From positions 1-22,279 of the IMG/VR virus record IMGVR_UViG_3300044637_003149: a DNA stretch of 22,279 bases; one strand, 5' to 3'. Made by a program: the position numbers and the translations under genes. Shown here piece by piece: positions 13,662 through 20,007 of the stretch (positions are counted from its first letter, which is position 1; each line of letters opens with the position of its first letter). Below the pieces are notes generated by a model. It worked only from the letters and a program-made list of their open reading frames with translations. It did no database searches and was not told the DNA's origin. The stretch is from a virus.

Positions 13662-14056
13662 CACTCACCTTCTTTCTGTAGTTTCCACTCAATCAGATAC
13701 CCCTCAAACGGCAAGTCGCCATATTGAGCCACAAAGAATGCCTTCATCTCTTCAAAGTCTTTGAAGCCGTCTTTTTTAGCCAACTTATTGAGTGTCTCAT
13801 AATTGGCAGAGGCGACCATTTTAAGGCAGTCTCCTTTAGTGGGGGAATACGTCCTGATGTGATTTTCAAAAATAAGAATCTGCGAGACTTTTTTCACAAC
13901 GGCTTCACCCAATTGACGACACGCCTTTGTACGTTGCCCTGTGTAGAGCTGGAGGGTATCCCCCACCTTAAAGCGGTTCGTCCGCCGTATCGTCTGCGTC
14001 TTCTTGCCTGTAGCGACGGCATCCGCAAATTGCTCTTTAAAATTGAGGGCTATCAT
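13661..14056 (-). CDS. ASCH-domain protein
   Basis: This 131-residue protein begins MIALNFKEQFADAVATGKKT, followed by QTIRR and VGDTLQLYTGQRTKACRQLG. This is the ASCH fold signature: the conserved Lys/Thr-Ile-Arg segment at residues 19-25 and GDxLxLyxG near 32-40. ASCH domains are PUA-like and bind RNA or modified nucleosides; one bacterial member hydrolyses N4-acetylcytidine. Phage copies of this type are common and uncharacterised. The ATG at 14056 overlaps the upstream stop (ATGA), with GGAGG 7 nt upstream. The C-terminal half (residues 75-131) is a helical extension (NYETLNKLAKKDGFKDFEEM). Confidence 0.75.
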   Translation of the reverse strand: MIALNFKEQFADAVATGKKTQTIRRTNRFKVGDTLQLYTGQRTKACRQLGEAVVKKVSQILIFENHIRTYSPTKGDCLKMVASANYETLNKLAKKDGFKDFEEMKAFFVAQYGDLPFEGYLIEWKLQKEGE

Positions 14057-14619
14057 GCGTCACCCTCCCAAACTTTAACAGATTCAAACAAACTAAAATC
14101 ACTAGGATTGAAAGGCTTGAAGGCTAAAATACTAAGGTCTTCGTGCCAATCTAGGGAATCCGCAACATCTCCACAGAACATTTCAATATGCCCGTGGTCT
14201 GCATTTACTAGATGATGTGTCGGTTTGGAATCACCCCGTTGAGCCATAACTAAAAAATAACCACATCTTTCAATTTCTTCTTCAAGATTTAGCTCAAGGG
14301 CATGAGCAAAGTCTAGCCAAGGATGCCGAGCTTCGTACATTGCCTCCATGGCTTCTTTAAAAGCCTCGCCAATGCGGACGTTGTCATCAAAATCACTAGT
14401 AAGCATGGGGAGTTCTTTATGGGCGATAATCTGATCACCACCTGTTTTGTAGTGATTACAACAAACCGCTATAAAGCAATTCGTATTAACAGGATAACCC
14501 CGTGTGTCTTGCCGTTTCAATACTTTCAAATAAAGCGGATGTGAGTTATCATTCGATACATCAACTGCTTCAGGTGTCCACCCTTCAGGGAGTGTACAAG
14601 GTCTTTTGGCTTTAGTCAT
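14053..14619 (-). CDS. Unknown accessory protein
   Basis: This 188-residue acidic protein starts at the ATG at 14619, which overlaps the upstream stop (TAATG). Its ribosome site is in AAAGCAGGTGAATA. It begins MTKAKRPCTLPEGWTPEAVD and contains SHPLYLKVLKRQDT, a Cys pair (CFIAVCC, about residues 48-54) and a His-containing stretch (THHLVNADHGHIEMF, about 134-148). These could bind a metal, but the spacing fits no family I know. The fold looks mixed alpha/beta. Context is an operon of small early or accessory genes, so an anti-host or anti-defence role is possible but unsupported. Confidence 0.45.
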   Translation of the reverse strand: MTKAKRPCTLPEGWTPEAVDVSNDNSHPLYLKVLKRQDTRGYPVNTNCFIAVCCNHYKTGGDQIIAHKELPMLTSDFDDNVRIGEAFKEAMEAMYEARHPWLDFAHALELNLEEEIERCGYFLVMAQRGDSKPTHHLVNADHGHIEMFCGDVADSLDWHEDLSILAFKPFNPSDFSLFESVKVWEGDA

Positions 14620-14948
14620 TATTCACCTGCTTTCTTGATTTCTGCTAATTCACAGTGTGCCAGTCCGAACTGGCGAAGAATAGAAGTGCGTCGTTTTCTT
14701 GCTTCCCACAACAAGTAATTTTTCCTAACCTCTGATCCTCCCTCCAGTGCTTCAACCGTTTGGATGTCTTCCTCTGCACTTTTAAGGGACTCTCTAAGGC
14801 GTTTTAACTCATCATAAGCCTCGTAAAGCTCCACATCCTTAGCTAGCTTGTCTAGGGTCTTCCCCTGTTTGTCTGAAAGGGTTTCAAGTTGCATTAAGTC
14901 GTAGATTTTACTTAAAGCGTCTTGGTAGCTTGCATCGTCTTTCATCAT
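14619..14948 (-). CDS. Unknown coiled-coil protein
   Basis: This 109-residue protein is almost entirely helical and charged. Segments such as QGKTLDKLAKDVELYEAYDE and LKRLRESLKSAEEDIQTVEA give heptad-like spacing over residues 25-70, and a second helix spans about 75-105. The ATG at 14948 overlaps the stop of the upstream 52-residue gene (ATGA). It ends KKAGE, encoded by the ribosome site of the next gene. No family recognised. A small dimeric adaptor or scaffold is possible. Confidence 0.45.
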   Translation of the reverse strand: MMKDDASYQDALSKIYDLMQLETLSDKQGKTLDKLAKDVELYEAYDELKRLRESLKSAEEDIQTVEALEGGSEVRKNYLLWEARKRRTSILRQFGLAHCELAEIKKAGE

Positions 14949-15103
14949 GCGTCATCTTCTCCATATATTTGTTCTTGAAAGAATCCACCGCCCCCTGCGA
15001 GTTCTTTTTTAGAGTCGTCTAGGCTTTTGAAAGAGTGGATGCAATCCAGTAATAAATCGAGGCACTTAAGAAATAGGAGAATCGTTAAAAGCTTCTTAAT
15101 CAT
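14945..15103 (-). CDS. 52-residue hydrophobic peptide gene
   Basis: Reading down from the ATG at 15103 gives MIKKLLTILLFLKCLDLLLD and 32 further residues ending EQIYGEDDA. Residues 4-21 are strongly hydrophobic after two Lys, so a membrane anchor or signal-type helix is likely. The C-terminal half holds a Gly4 run and an acidic end. The start overlaps the stop of the 74-residue gene, and its own stop overlaps the ATG of the next gene (ATGATG). This fills an otherwise empty gap exactly, which supports it as real. Its ribosome site is weak (AGAGAG), so it may depend on coupled translation. Function unknown. Confidence 0.6.
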   Translation of the reverse strand: MIKKLLTILLFLKCLDLLLDCIHSFKSLDDSKKELAGGGGFFQEQIYGEDDA

Positions 15104-15320
15104 GCGTCAATCTCTCTTTCTCATTCATATCAAATGGCTCATAGGGTATTTCTTTTCCCTGCCAACCGCCACGCTGAACACCATAGATGTTTTTATCAAC
15201 AGGGGTTCCGTCTAGCTTGACCCAACTTTCTCTTTCAAAAGTGCCAAATTCAGCATACGTGGCGTATGCCTTGATGTGCGAGCCATCGTCGAACGTCAAC
15301 CAAAAAAACTCTTTCATCAT
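15096..15320 (-). CDS. Unknown small accessory protein
   Basis: This 74-residue protein begins MMKEFFWLTFDDGSHIKAYA and contains Trp/Tyr-rich segments (ESWVKLDGTPVDKNIYGVQR and GWQGKEIPYEPFD). It looks like a compact beta-rich domain. The first ATG at 15320 has AGG in GCAGGTGAAGC just upstream and overlaps the previous stop (ATGATG). There is no membrane segment and no family recognised. It is one of several short genes in this train whose starts share the AGGTGA-ATG junction. Confidence 0.45.
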   Translation of the reverse strand: MMKEFFWLTFDDGSHIKAYATYAEFGTFERESWVKLDGTPVDKNIYGVQRGGWQGKEIPYEPFDMNEKERLTHD

Positions 15321-15643
15321 GCTTCACCTGCTTGCTTTTGGTAAGGCTTCAGCTTCCACTGACTTAAAATCAGCCTGAAAATATGGGCTGGTAATTCTTC
15401 AATAAGGGCTGAACCCTCAAATACCTCCACATCCCCTGAAATATCAGCAAAAAATAACCTCTCTTCATTAACATCCATTGCAGATAAGCGTCTTACAACG
15501 ACCTTAAGAGTTACATCAGGATTTGAGATATTTTGCAAATACACAGGCAAGCCTTTATCTCTTGATTTCCCAATTGTATTGTAGGTTTTTGAAAAATCGA
15601 CGGACGTTTTCTCTTTAAAAAAATTATGCTTAAGATTCTTCAT
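15317..15643 (-). CDS. Unknown accessory protein
   Basis: This 108-residue protein begins MKNLKHNFFKEKTSVDFSKT. A middle section of strands (LPVYLQNISNPDVTLKVVVR, LFFADISGDVEVFEG) and a C-terminal helix (HIFRLILSQWKLKPY) suggest a small alpha/beta domain. The ATG at 15643 is preceded by AAGCAGGTGAAGC, the junction shared in this operon. It ends KQAGEA. No family recognised. The 5' half is AT-rich. Confidence 0.45.
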   Translation of the reverse strand: MKNLKHNFFKEKTSVDFSKTYNTIGKSRDKGLPVYLQNISNPDVTLKVVVRRLSAMDVNEERLFFADISGDVEVFEGSALIEELPAHIFRLILSQWKLKPYQKQAGEA

Positions 15644-15657
15644 GCTTCACCTGCTTT

Positions 15658-15858
15658 CTAGTATGAAATCCAACCAAGTTGCTTAAATAGTTGAAGTGTA
15701 TTTGCAAACCAATTCAACAGTAAAAGTAGGGAAACCCCCGAATTAAAAACAGCCAATCCGTAGAGTCCTTCCTTGTACTGCTCTATACTTAGGCTGTGGA
15801 AGACAAACATCCCAACTAGGGCGAAAAGTATACAAATACACTGCACAAATACTTCCAC
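15658..15858 (-). CDS. Small two-pass membrane protein
   Basis: The start is a GTG at 15858 with GGAGG 6 nt upstream, giving 66 residues. Two hydrophobic segments (about residues 3-23, VFVQCICILFALVGMFVFHS, and 34-52, LAVFNSGVSLLLLLNWFA) are joined by a short polar loop. This size and topology recall small holin- or pinholin-like proteins and phage membrane effectors, but no sequence family is recognised. It is the first gene after a strong hairpin, so it may be the first gene of the accessory transcription unit or be expressed by read-through. Confidence 0.55.
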   Translation of the reverse strand: MEVFVQCICILFALVGMFVFHSLSIEQYKEGLYGLAVFNSGVSLLLLLNWFANTLQLFKQLGWISY

Positions 15859-15872
15859 TATTTACCTCCAAA

Positions 15873-15894
15873 CCCTCCCCAAGAAAGGGGAGGG
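15873..15894 (-). terminator. GC-rich hairpin after the DUF2303 gene
   Basis: CCCTCCCC and GGGGAGGG pair perfectly (8 bp) around a 6-nt loop. On the minus strand only three T follow before the ribosome site of the next gene, so it is a weak or partial terminator, or a stabilising 3' hairpin. On the plus strand GCTTTAT follows. It separates the terminase/DUF2303 unit from the accessory train. Confidence 0.6.
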
Positions 15895-15910
15895 GCTTTA
15901 TATACTGTAA

Positions 15911-16744
15911 CTAGCTCTTAGCGGTGTAGTTCTTCACAATCAACAGAGGCTTTTCGATAAACTGTTCCGTGATGTAATCCGCTTCATCTTGAAGCAACAG
16001 GTCTTTGGTGATGTTCAATTCAGGAATAGAGACGGAAAACTTCCAATCACGAGACCCTTGATTGTTCGCAACACCTGTCGCATCAATCACCGCTTCAAAC
16101 GAGTAGGTTTCTTCGCTTCCACGCACCAAAGGCATGGTCAAATCAAAGGAAAATGGCAAGTTCACATCCGATTCAGCATTGGTGTTTTTGATTTTCACCT
16201 TCATGCTGGCGGAAGCAGCACCTGATCCATCTTGGGTGATGTCAGGAGCCGAGACAAAGGCATTGTCGTCTGAAATGGTGATTGTTGACCACTGACGGTA
16301 GAAGTCATTAAACCCTTCGATACTGGGGCGGAGCGTACGCAACTTCTTAATAAATTGAGCGTGAGCCAGTGGCTTTTCGTCCAATAAATCAAGCAAGGTC
16401 ACCCATTGTTGACTTTTGCAACGTTCATAACGCACGAACTTGTGGCGATTTCCATGCGTAAAGTCAGGGTAGAAAGTCGCCCCTTCATCATCTAAGGCGA
16501 TTTCAAAAAGCTTATGAGCCTCTTCTTCGCTATTCGCAATCAAGTGTTTGATGATGTCTTTAAGCGATTCAATCGTGCTGACGTTCCGCACCTGTGGGTT
16601 AGGCGTGGGGGCATCAGGAGCCACTTCTTTGTACTCAAAGGACTCGTCGTCTTTCTCAAGTAAAAAGTGACGTGTCTTGTCAATCGTGATCACTTCAGGC
16701 ATTTTCGGGGTCAACTTTTCCAATAAGGAATCAATCATGTTCAT
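15911..16744 (-). CDS. DUF2303 (YfdQ-like) phage protein
   Basis: This 277-residue protein resembles the DUF2303 family, named from YfdQ of the E. coli CPS-53 prophage. Typical elements are an N-terminal peptide ending in a Pro-rich linker (residues 1-50), TIESLKDIIKHLI (57-69), and the segment EGATFYPDFTHGNRHKFVRY. A motif FIKKLRTLRPSIEGFNDFY (131-149) follows, with a beta-rich second half (LPFSFDLTMPLVRGSEETYS). No biochemical role is known to me for the family; it occurs with early, recombination-type genes in prophages. The ATG at 16744 has only a weak AAGA upstream; the Met at residue 3 is an alternative start. It is unusual for it to sit after the terminase. Confidence 0.6.
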   Translation of the reverse strand: MNMIDSLLEKLTPKMPEVITIDKTRHFLLEKDDESFEYKEVAPDAPTPNPQVRNVSTIESLKDIIKHLIANSEEEAHKLFEIALDDEGATFYPDFTHGNRHKFVRYERCKSQQWVTLLDLLDEKPLAHAQFIKKLRTLRPSIEGFNDFYRQWSTITISDDNAFVSAPDITQDGSGAASASMKVKIKNTNAESDVNLPFSFDLTMPLVRGSEETYSFEAVIDATGVANNQGSRDWKFSVSIPELNITKDLLLQDEADYITEQFIEKPLLIVKNYTAKS

Positions 16745-16779
16745 AAAATAGGTCTTTCTTAAAAAATAACAATAACAAC

Positions 16780-16809
16780 GGGAACATTTAAATTAGGGAA
16801 CATCTAAAT
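16780..16809. repeat. Two-copy tandem repeat before the DUF2303 gene
   Basis: GGGAACATTTAAAT (16780-16793) and GGGAACATCTAAAT (16796-16809) match at 13 of 14 positions with a 16-bp period. They lie between the 116-residue gene and the DUF2303 gene, partly over the former stop codon. Could be an operator; no promoter is clear nearby. Confidence 0.5.
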
Positions 16810-17154
16810 AATTTGTCGGACGTTTTGCACCTCTTGCAAGTCCAACTTCTGCTGATTCGGATGTTCATCATACAGATTGCCGTGCTGACTCATGTACAAG
16901 GGTTGAGAGCCTAGCTTAGGCTTAGGGGACTTGATCGATCTTGCGACGCTCACCATGACGCTGTCACGGCTGTCCGCCTTAAAGTTAAACTTAACGGTCA
17001 AGGAGCCTGAACCCCCTAGCTTGACTAAGTTCTGAATCAAAGTCGCCAAATCTTCATTGATCAATTGCAACTCACTCATCGGGATGCCTGTGGTCAAGCC
17101 GTGATCGGTTTGACGCTCCAACAAATCCACCACATTCAAAGCGTGTGAAATCAT
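16804..17154 (-). CDS. Small phage protein, YfdQ-neighbour type
   Basis: This 116-residue protein has an N-terminal helical region and a beta strand pair (GSGSLTVKFNFKAD, about 48-61). A C-terminal segment follows (KPKLGSQPLYMSQHGNLYDE, then HPNQQKLDL). From memory, proteins with this layout (a strand pair, then a Pro-rich piece, then LY-x5-GNL-x3-P-x-Q) occur next to DUF2303 genes in other phages; none has a known function. The ATG at 17154 overlaps the upstream stop, with GGAGG about 8 nt upstream. Its adjacency to the DUF2303 gene suggests joint action. Confidence 0.5.
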   Translation of the reverse strand: MISHALNVVDLLERQTDHGLTTGIPMSELQLINEDLATLIQNLVKLGGSGSLTVKFNFKADSRDSVMVSVARSIKSPKPKLGSQPLYMSQHGNLYDEHPNQQKLDLQEVQNVRQII

Positions 17155-17405
17155 AGTGATTCCTCCTTATTTTCCATTAACAACGGATTCTCAATCAAAT
17201 CCGACTTACCTATAACAAACAAAACATTCGTGCCTGCACACTGCTTGTAATGAGCGTTCACACGCTCCCACATTTCAGGCGACAACGTCCAACCATACTT
17301 ATTCAAAACACCCACCAACCCACGAGGGGACTGGGCAAAGTGAGAACCACCCAAAGGGGCTTGCACTTCAAAGCAAGGGGGGTCTTTGTGATACGTCCTT
17401 GCCAT
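17151..17405 (-). CDS. Unknown small protein after terminase
   Basis: I chose the ATG at 17405 (84 residues, MARTYHKDPPCFEVQAPLGG). GGAGG sits 8 nt upstream, and the gene then starts 1 bp after the terminase stop; an ATG five codons earlier would overlap the terminase and lacks a ribosome site. The protein contains SPRGLVGVLNKYGWTLSPEM and YKQCAGTNVLFVIGKSDLI and looks like a compact alpha/beta domain. It is not recognised as a gpW-type joining protein or portal. Translationally coupled to the next gene. Confidence 0.45.
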   Translation of the reverse strand: MARTYHKDPPCFEVQAPLGGSHFAQSPRGLVGVLNKYGWTLSPEMWERVNAHYKQCAGTNVLFVIGKSDLIENPLLMENKEESL

Positions 17406-17406
17406 A

Positions 17407-19398
17407 TTAACGACCTCCATACGTCAAGCGGCGTGACCGCTTCTTTTTCTTAATTTCTACTTTATCTAAAATTACCTCCTCTTTCTTGGGCATTTTTCGT
17501 AAGTTTTCTTTTGAATTTTCTGCAGTCATTTCCTCTAATTTCTTCAATACGTTCCTGTATTCCTCTTTTCCTGCATCGTCCGAAATTCCTGCAATACTTT
17601 CCTGTATTTCTCTTTTTTCTTGAGATATCCTATTGATTTTAGATTCCAATTTACGGGCGATTCTATGCCAGTTGGGATCCAAGTTATGACACGCAGCGAG
17701 AGCATAGACCCTTAAATCCAACGCTTCGTTCCGCTTGCCCCCTTGATTGACCCATTCATAGCGAATGCCTGCCTTGGTGTCCTTCTTTACACGCTTTTCA
17801 GCGGTCAATTGGGCGAAATAGTTCTCGTTATTCATGCCGTCTTTAAAGTGGCAGTAGCCAGCCCCGACTTCATCCATGGTCAAGTAGCTATAAACGTGCA
17901 TCTTGGCTTCATCCACACCGATCATGTAAAGGGGGACGGTTCGCTGTTCACGATCGCTACGCTTCTTCTGTTGAGGTTTTTCCACCAATGGGTAAGAACC
18001 ACCACGCCCTTTAGAAGCAGAAACACCCGAACTTGCCCCTTTTTTCGCCACAAAGTCATACACGGCACGAGGTAAGAATCCTGAATCGATAAAGGCACGA
18101 GCAATCGTCATTTTCAAACCGCTGTCATGCGTGTAACGCTTAGTAAGGATCTCATCCAAGGCTTGCCACGTTTCTTGATGCAAGGGGTTTCCATAAATCA
18201 CACCCCAATCCACCGACCAGCTTTCGTAGCCCATGCCCCAACCGATGACCTCGTATTCCAAACGGTCTTTCTGCACATCCACGCCTGCGGTTAAAATCAA
18301 CACGCCCTTCGGTACGTCCGCCGTGTAGACTTCTAAACGCTTCATAAGCCCTTCGGGTTCCACCGATTCGCCCACGTCCGACCACGGCAAGCCTAGCGTC
18401 GTGTTTTGAAAAGTTTTTTGTCCTTGAATGCCTCTAGTCATTGCCTCGTGAAAAGTAACCGATATATCTTTCCAACTTATAAAAGGGCTGAGAAAACCCG
18501 GAACATGAAAACTACGAATATCGGTGACTTCGGGGTTTTGAGCCACAAACTCGCCCCCCATCGCCTTCCAGTCGTACTCATCGTGAAAGGAGCCACAGGC
18601 AGGACACGCCATTTGATAGGTGTCACAATCAAAACGGTCAAACTCAAAGACGCTCGACTCGCCACAACTCGGGCAAGGGGTCATCCATAGTTCTTGGCTC
18701 CCTAGCAGGTATTCTGCCTTAATGCGACTGGTCGTGGCATCTGTGGGAGTACTGGTATTGACCTCCTTAAAATCCCAGTAACTATTTCCACGTTGACGAG
18801 CCAAGAGCATCGGGTCACCTTCGCCGTCCACATCCAAAGCATATCGGTCACATTCATCCATTAAAAGCAAGCCAACACTATTCATGGCTAAATCACCACT
18901 GGCTTGCGTCCCTGCCATCTTTAAAAATCCACTAGGAAACTGAATATGAGTAAGTGAATTTTCAGTTTGAGTGCCTCTCAAGGTTCCTGTCAAGGCGAGT
19001 AAGCCTTCATTCCCTTCAATAAAAGGACGCATTTTATTTTTCACAAACTCTTTGCAAAGCCCGATATTGGGTTGAATAAACAAGATAGGTCGTGGGCGTT
19101 CTTTCATGTAGTAGCCGACCGCACATTGCTGAATGAGTGTTTTACCGATTTGTGAGCCTGACATCACGGCAATCCGTCTCACCTTAATGTCTGAAATCGC
19201 ATCTAGTATGGGAGCTTGATAAGGAGCCGTCTCACGACTCCACCGCCCCGACAAAGACGTATTGGTGGGCAACTTGATGTTCTGCTCCGTCCAATCACTC
19301 AAGTTCATCGTCAAAGGGGGTAAAAATTGACTCATCATCTTCTGAAAGAACTGCATCGTGTGATTCGGTATTTCCGCCCAGTTCGTCGTTAAAGTCAT
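17407..19398 (-). CDS. Phage terminase large subunit (lambda GpA family)
   Basis: This 663-residue DNA packaging motor and nuclease shows Walker A GSQIGKT (81-87), Walker B LLLMDE (177-182) and the coupling segment STPT (216-219). It also has a four-Cys zinc knuckle (CPSC 242-245, CPAC 265-268). The RNase-H-like nuclease has TAGVDVQKDRLE (Asp374, Glu381), FIDSGFLPR (Asp438) and EALDLRVYALAA (Asp561). Residues 580-663 form an extra charged, coiled-coil tail ending RRLTYGGR. AAGGA lies 8 nt before the ATG at 19398; that start overlaps the small subunit by 104 bp, so Met21 is an alternative. The next genes are not portal or head genes, which is unusual. A domain-level paralogue lies at 8157-8972. 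Confidence 0.93.
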   Translation of the reverse strand: MTLTTNWAEIPNHTMQFFQKMMSQFLPPLTMNLSDWTEQNIKLPTNTSLSGRWSRETAPYQAPILDAISDIKVRRIAVMSGSQIGKTLIQQCAVGYYMKERPRPILFIQPNIGLCKEFVKNKMRPFIEGNEGLLALTGTLRGTQTENSLTHIQFPSGFLKMAGTQASGDLAMNSVGLLLMDECDRYALDVDGEGDPMLLARQRGNSYWDFKEVNTSTPTDATTSRIKAEYLLGSQELWMTPCPSCGESSVFEFDRFDCDTYQMACPACGSFHDEYDWKAMGGEFVAQNPEVTDIRSFHVPGFLSPFISWKDISVTFHEAMTRGIQGQKTFQNTTLGLPWSDVGESVEPEGLMKRLEVYTADVPKGVLILTAGVDVQKDRLEYEVIGWGMGYESWSVDWGVIYGNPLHQETWQALDEILTKRYTHDSGLKMTIARAFIDSGFLPRAVYDFVAKKGASSGVSASKGRGGSYPLVEKPQQKKRSDREQRTVPLYMIGVDEAKMHVYSYLTMDEVGAGYCHFKDGMNNENYFAQLTAEKRVKKDTKAGIRYEWVNQGGKRNEALDLRVYALAACHNLDPNWHRIARKLESKINRISQEKREIQESIAGISDDAGKEEYRNVLKKLEEMTAENSKENLRKMPKKEEVILDKVEIKKKKRSRRLTYGGR
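17482..17503 (-). repeat. Recurring motif, copy D (inside the terminase 3' end)
   Basis: TTTCTTGGGCAT, then TCGTAAG on the plus strand; 19 of 22 positions match copy A. Here it is coding (LRKMPKK, residues 633-639 of the terminase). It lies about 80 bp before the terminase stop and could mark a site read in DNA or RNA, or be the source of the other copies by duplication. Confidence 0.4.
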
Positions 19399-19942
19399 AG
19401 GTCATTTCCTTTTTCAAATCTAGGTTAGTAATTTCTTGTAAGGCTTCATCAATGGCTTGAATGGCTTTTTCGCAAAGTTCTGCTTCACTTTTGCACCTGA
19501 ACCACAAGGGGGCTTTCGTGAAGGGTAAGGCTCTCAAACGCCCGACGGCAGTCTTAATCACTGTGGAAAGAAACTTATTGAGATGTCTCTCATGGTGAAG
19601 TTCCCCACGCTGTTTGGCGACTTTCAGCTCCTTCATTTCCGCCGTCGCTTTGATGTCACGGGTTTTGTAGTCTTCCGCCACAGGGTTGGCTTTGCCTGTC
19701 ATCTTCCCACGCATCCACACAATGTAGTCAGTGACGCTCGTACTGGCATAAAGCCCCGTGCTAAGGCGTGTAATCACGCCTTTTTCAGCGGATTCCTGAA
19801 CGTTCCTCGTCGTACACGCAAAGATCCGTGCCAAGGCATCCACCGTAAACCCCTTCAGTTCTGAAGACGGCACACCTTCAAGCTTCAACTGGCTCGCTTC
19901 TTCCTGATTTTCCAAACCGTACAAATCGGTCACATCTTCCAT
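19295..19942 (-). CDS. Phage terminase small subunit (Nu1-like)
   Basis: This 215-residue protein has an N-terminal winged-helix DNA-recognition region (residues 31-66: GFTVDALARIFACTTRNVQE, then GVITRLSTGLYA), like lambda gpNu1. A helical middle follows (ATAEMKELKVAKQRGELHHE) and then a region for assembly and large-subunit contact (KTAVGRLRALPFTKAPLWFR). It would recognise the packaging site and bring in the large subunit. The ATG at 19942 has AAAGG 7 nt upstream. The C-terminal acidic tail overlaps the large subunit gene. Confidence 0.85.
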   Translation of the reverse strand: MEDVTDLYGLENQEEASQLKLEGVPSSELKGFTVDALARIFACTTRNVQESAEKGVITRLSTGLYASTSVTDYIVWMRGKMTGKANPVAEDYKTRDIKATAEMKELKVAKQRGELHHERHLNKFLSTVIKTAVGRLRALPFTKAPLWFRCKSEAELCEKAIQAIDEALQEITNLDLKKEMTYDFNDELGGNTESHDAVLSEDDESIFTPFDDELE

Positions 19943-20007
19943 TTTAAAACCTTTCGCTAAACCTCTAAAACCTTTCCATTCCTAGCGTTTTCGCAACTTC
20001 CCACCCC

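Noticed and set aside
13724-14215. 163-residue plus-strand frame
   Set aside because: Antisense to the ASCH gene and its upstream neighbour, with no ribosome site or domain.
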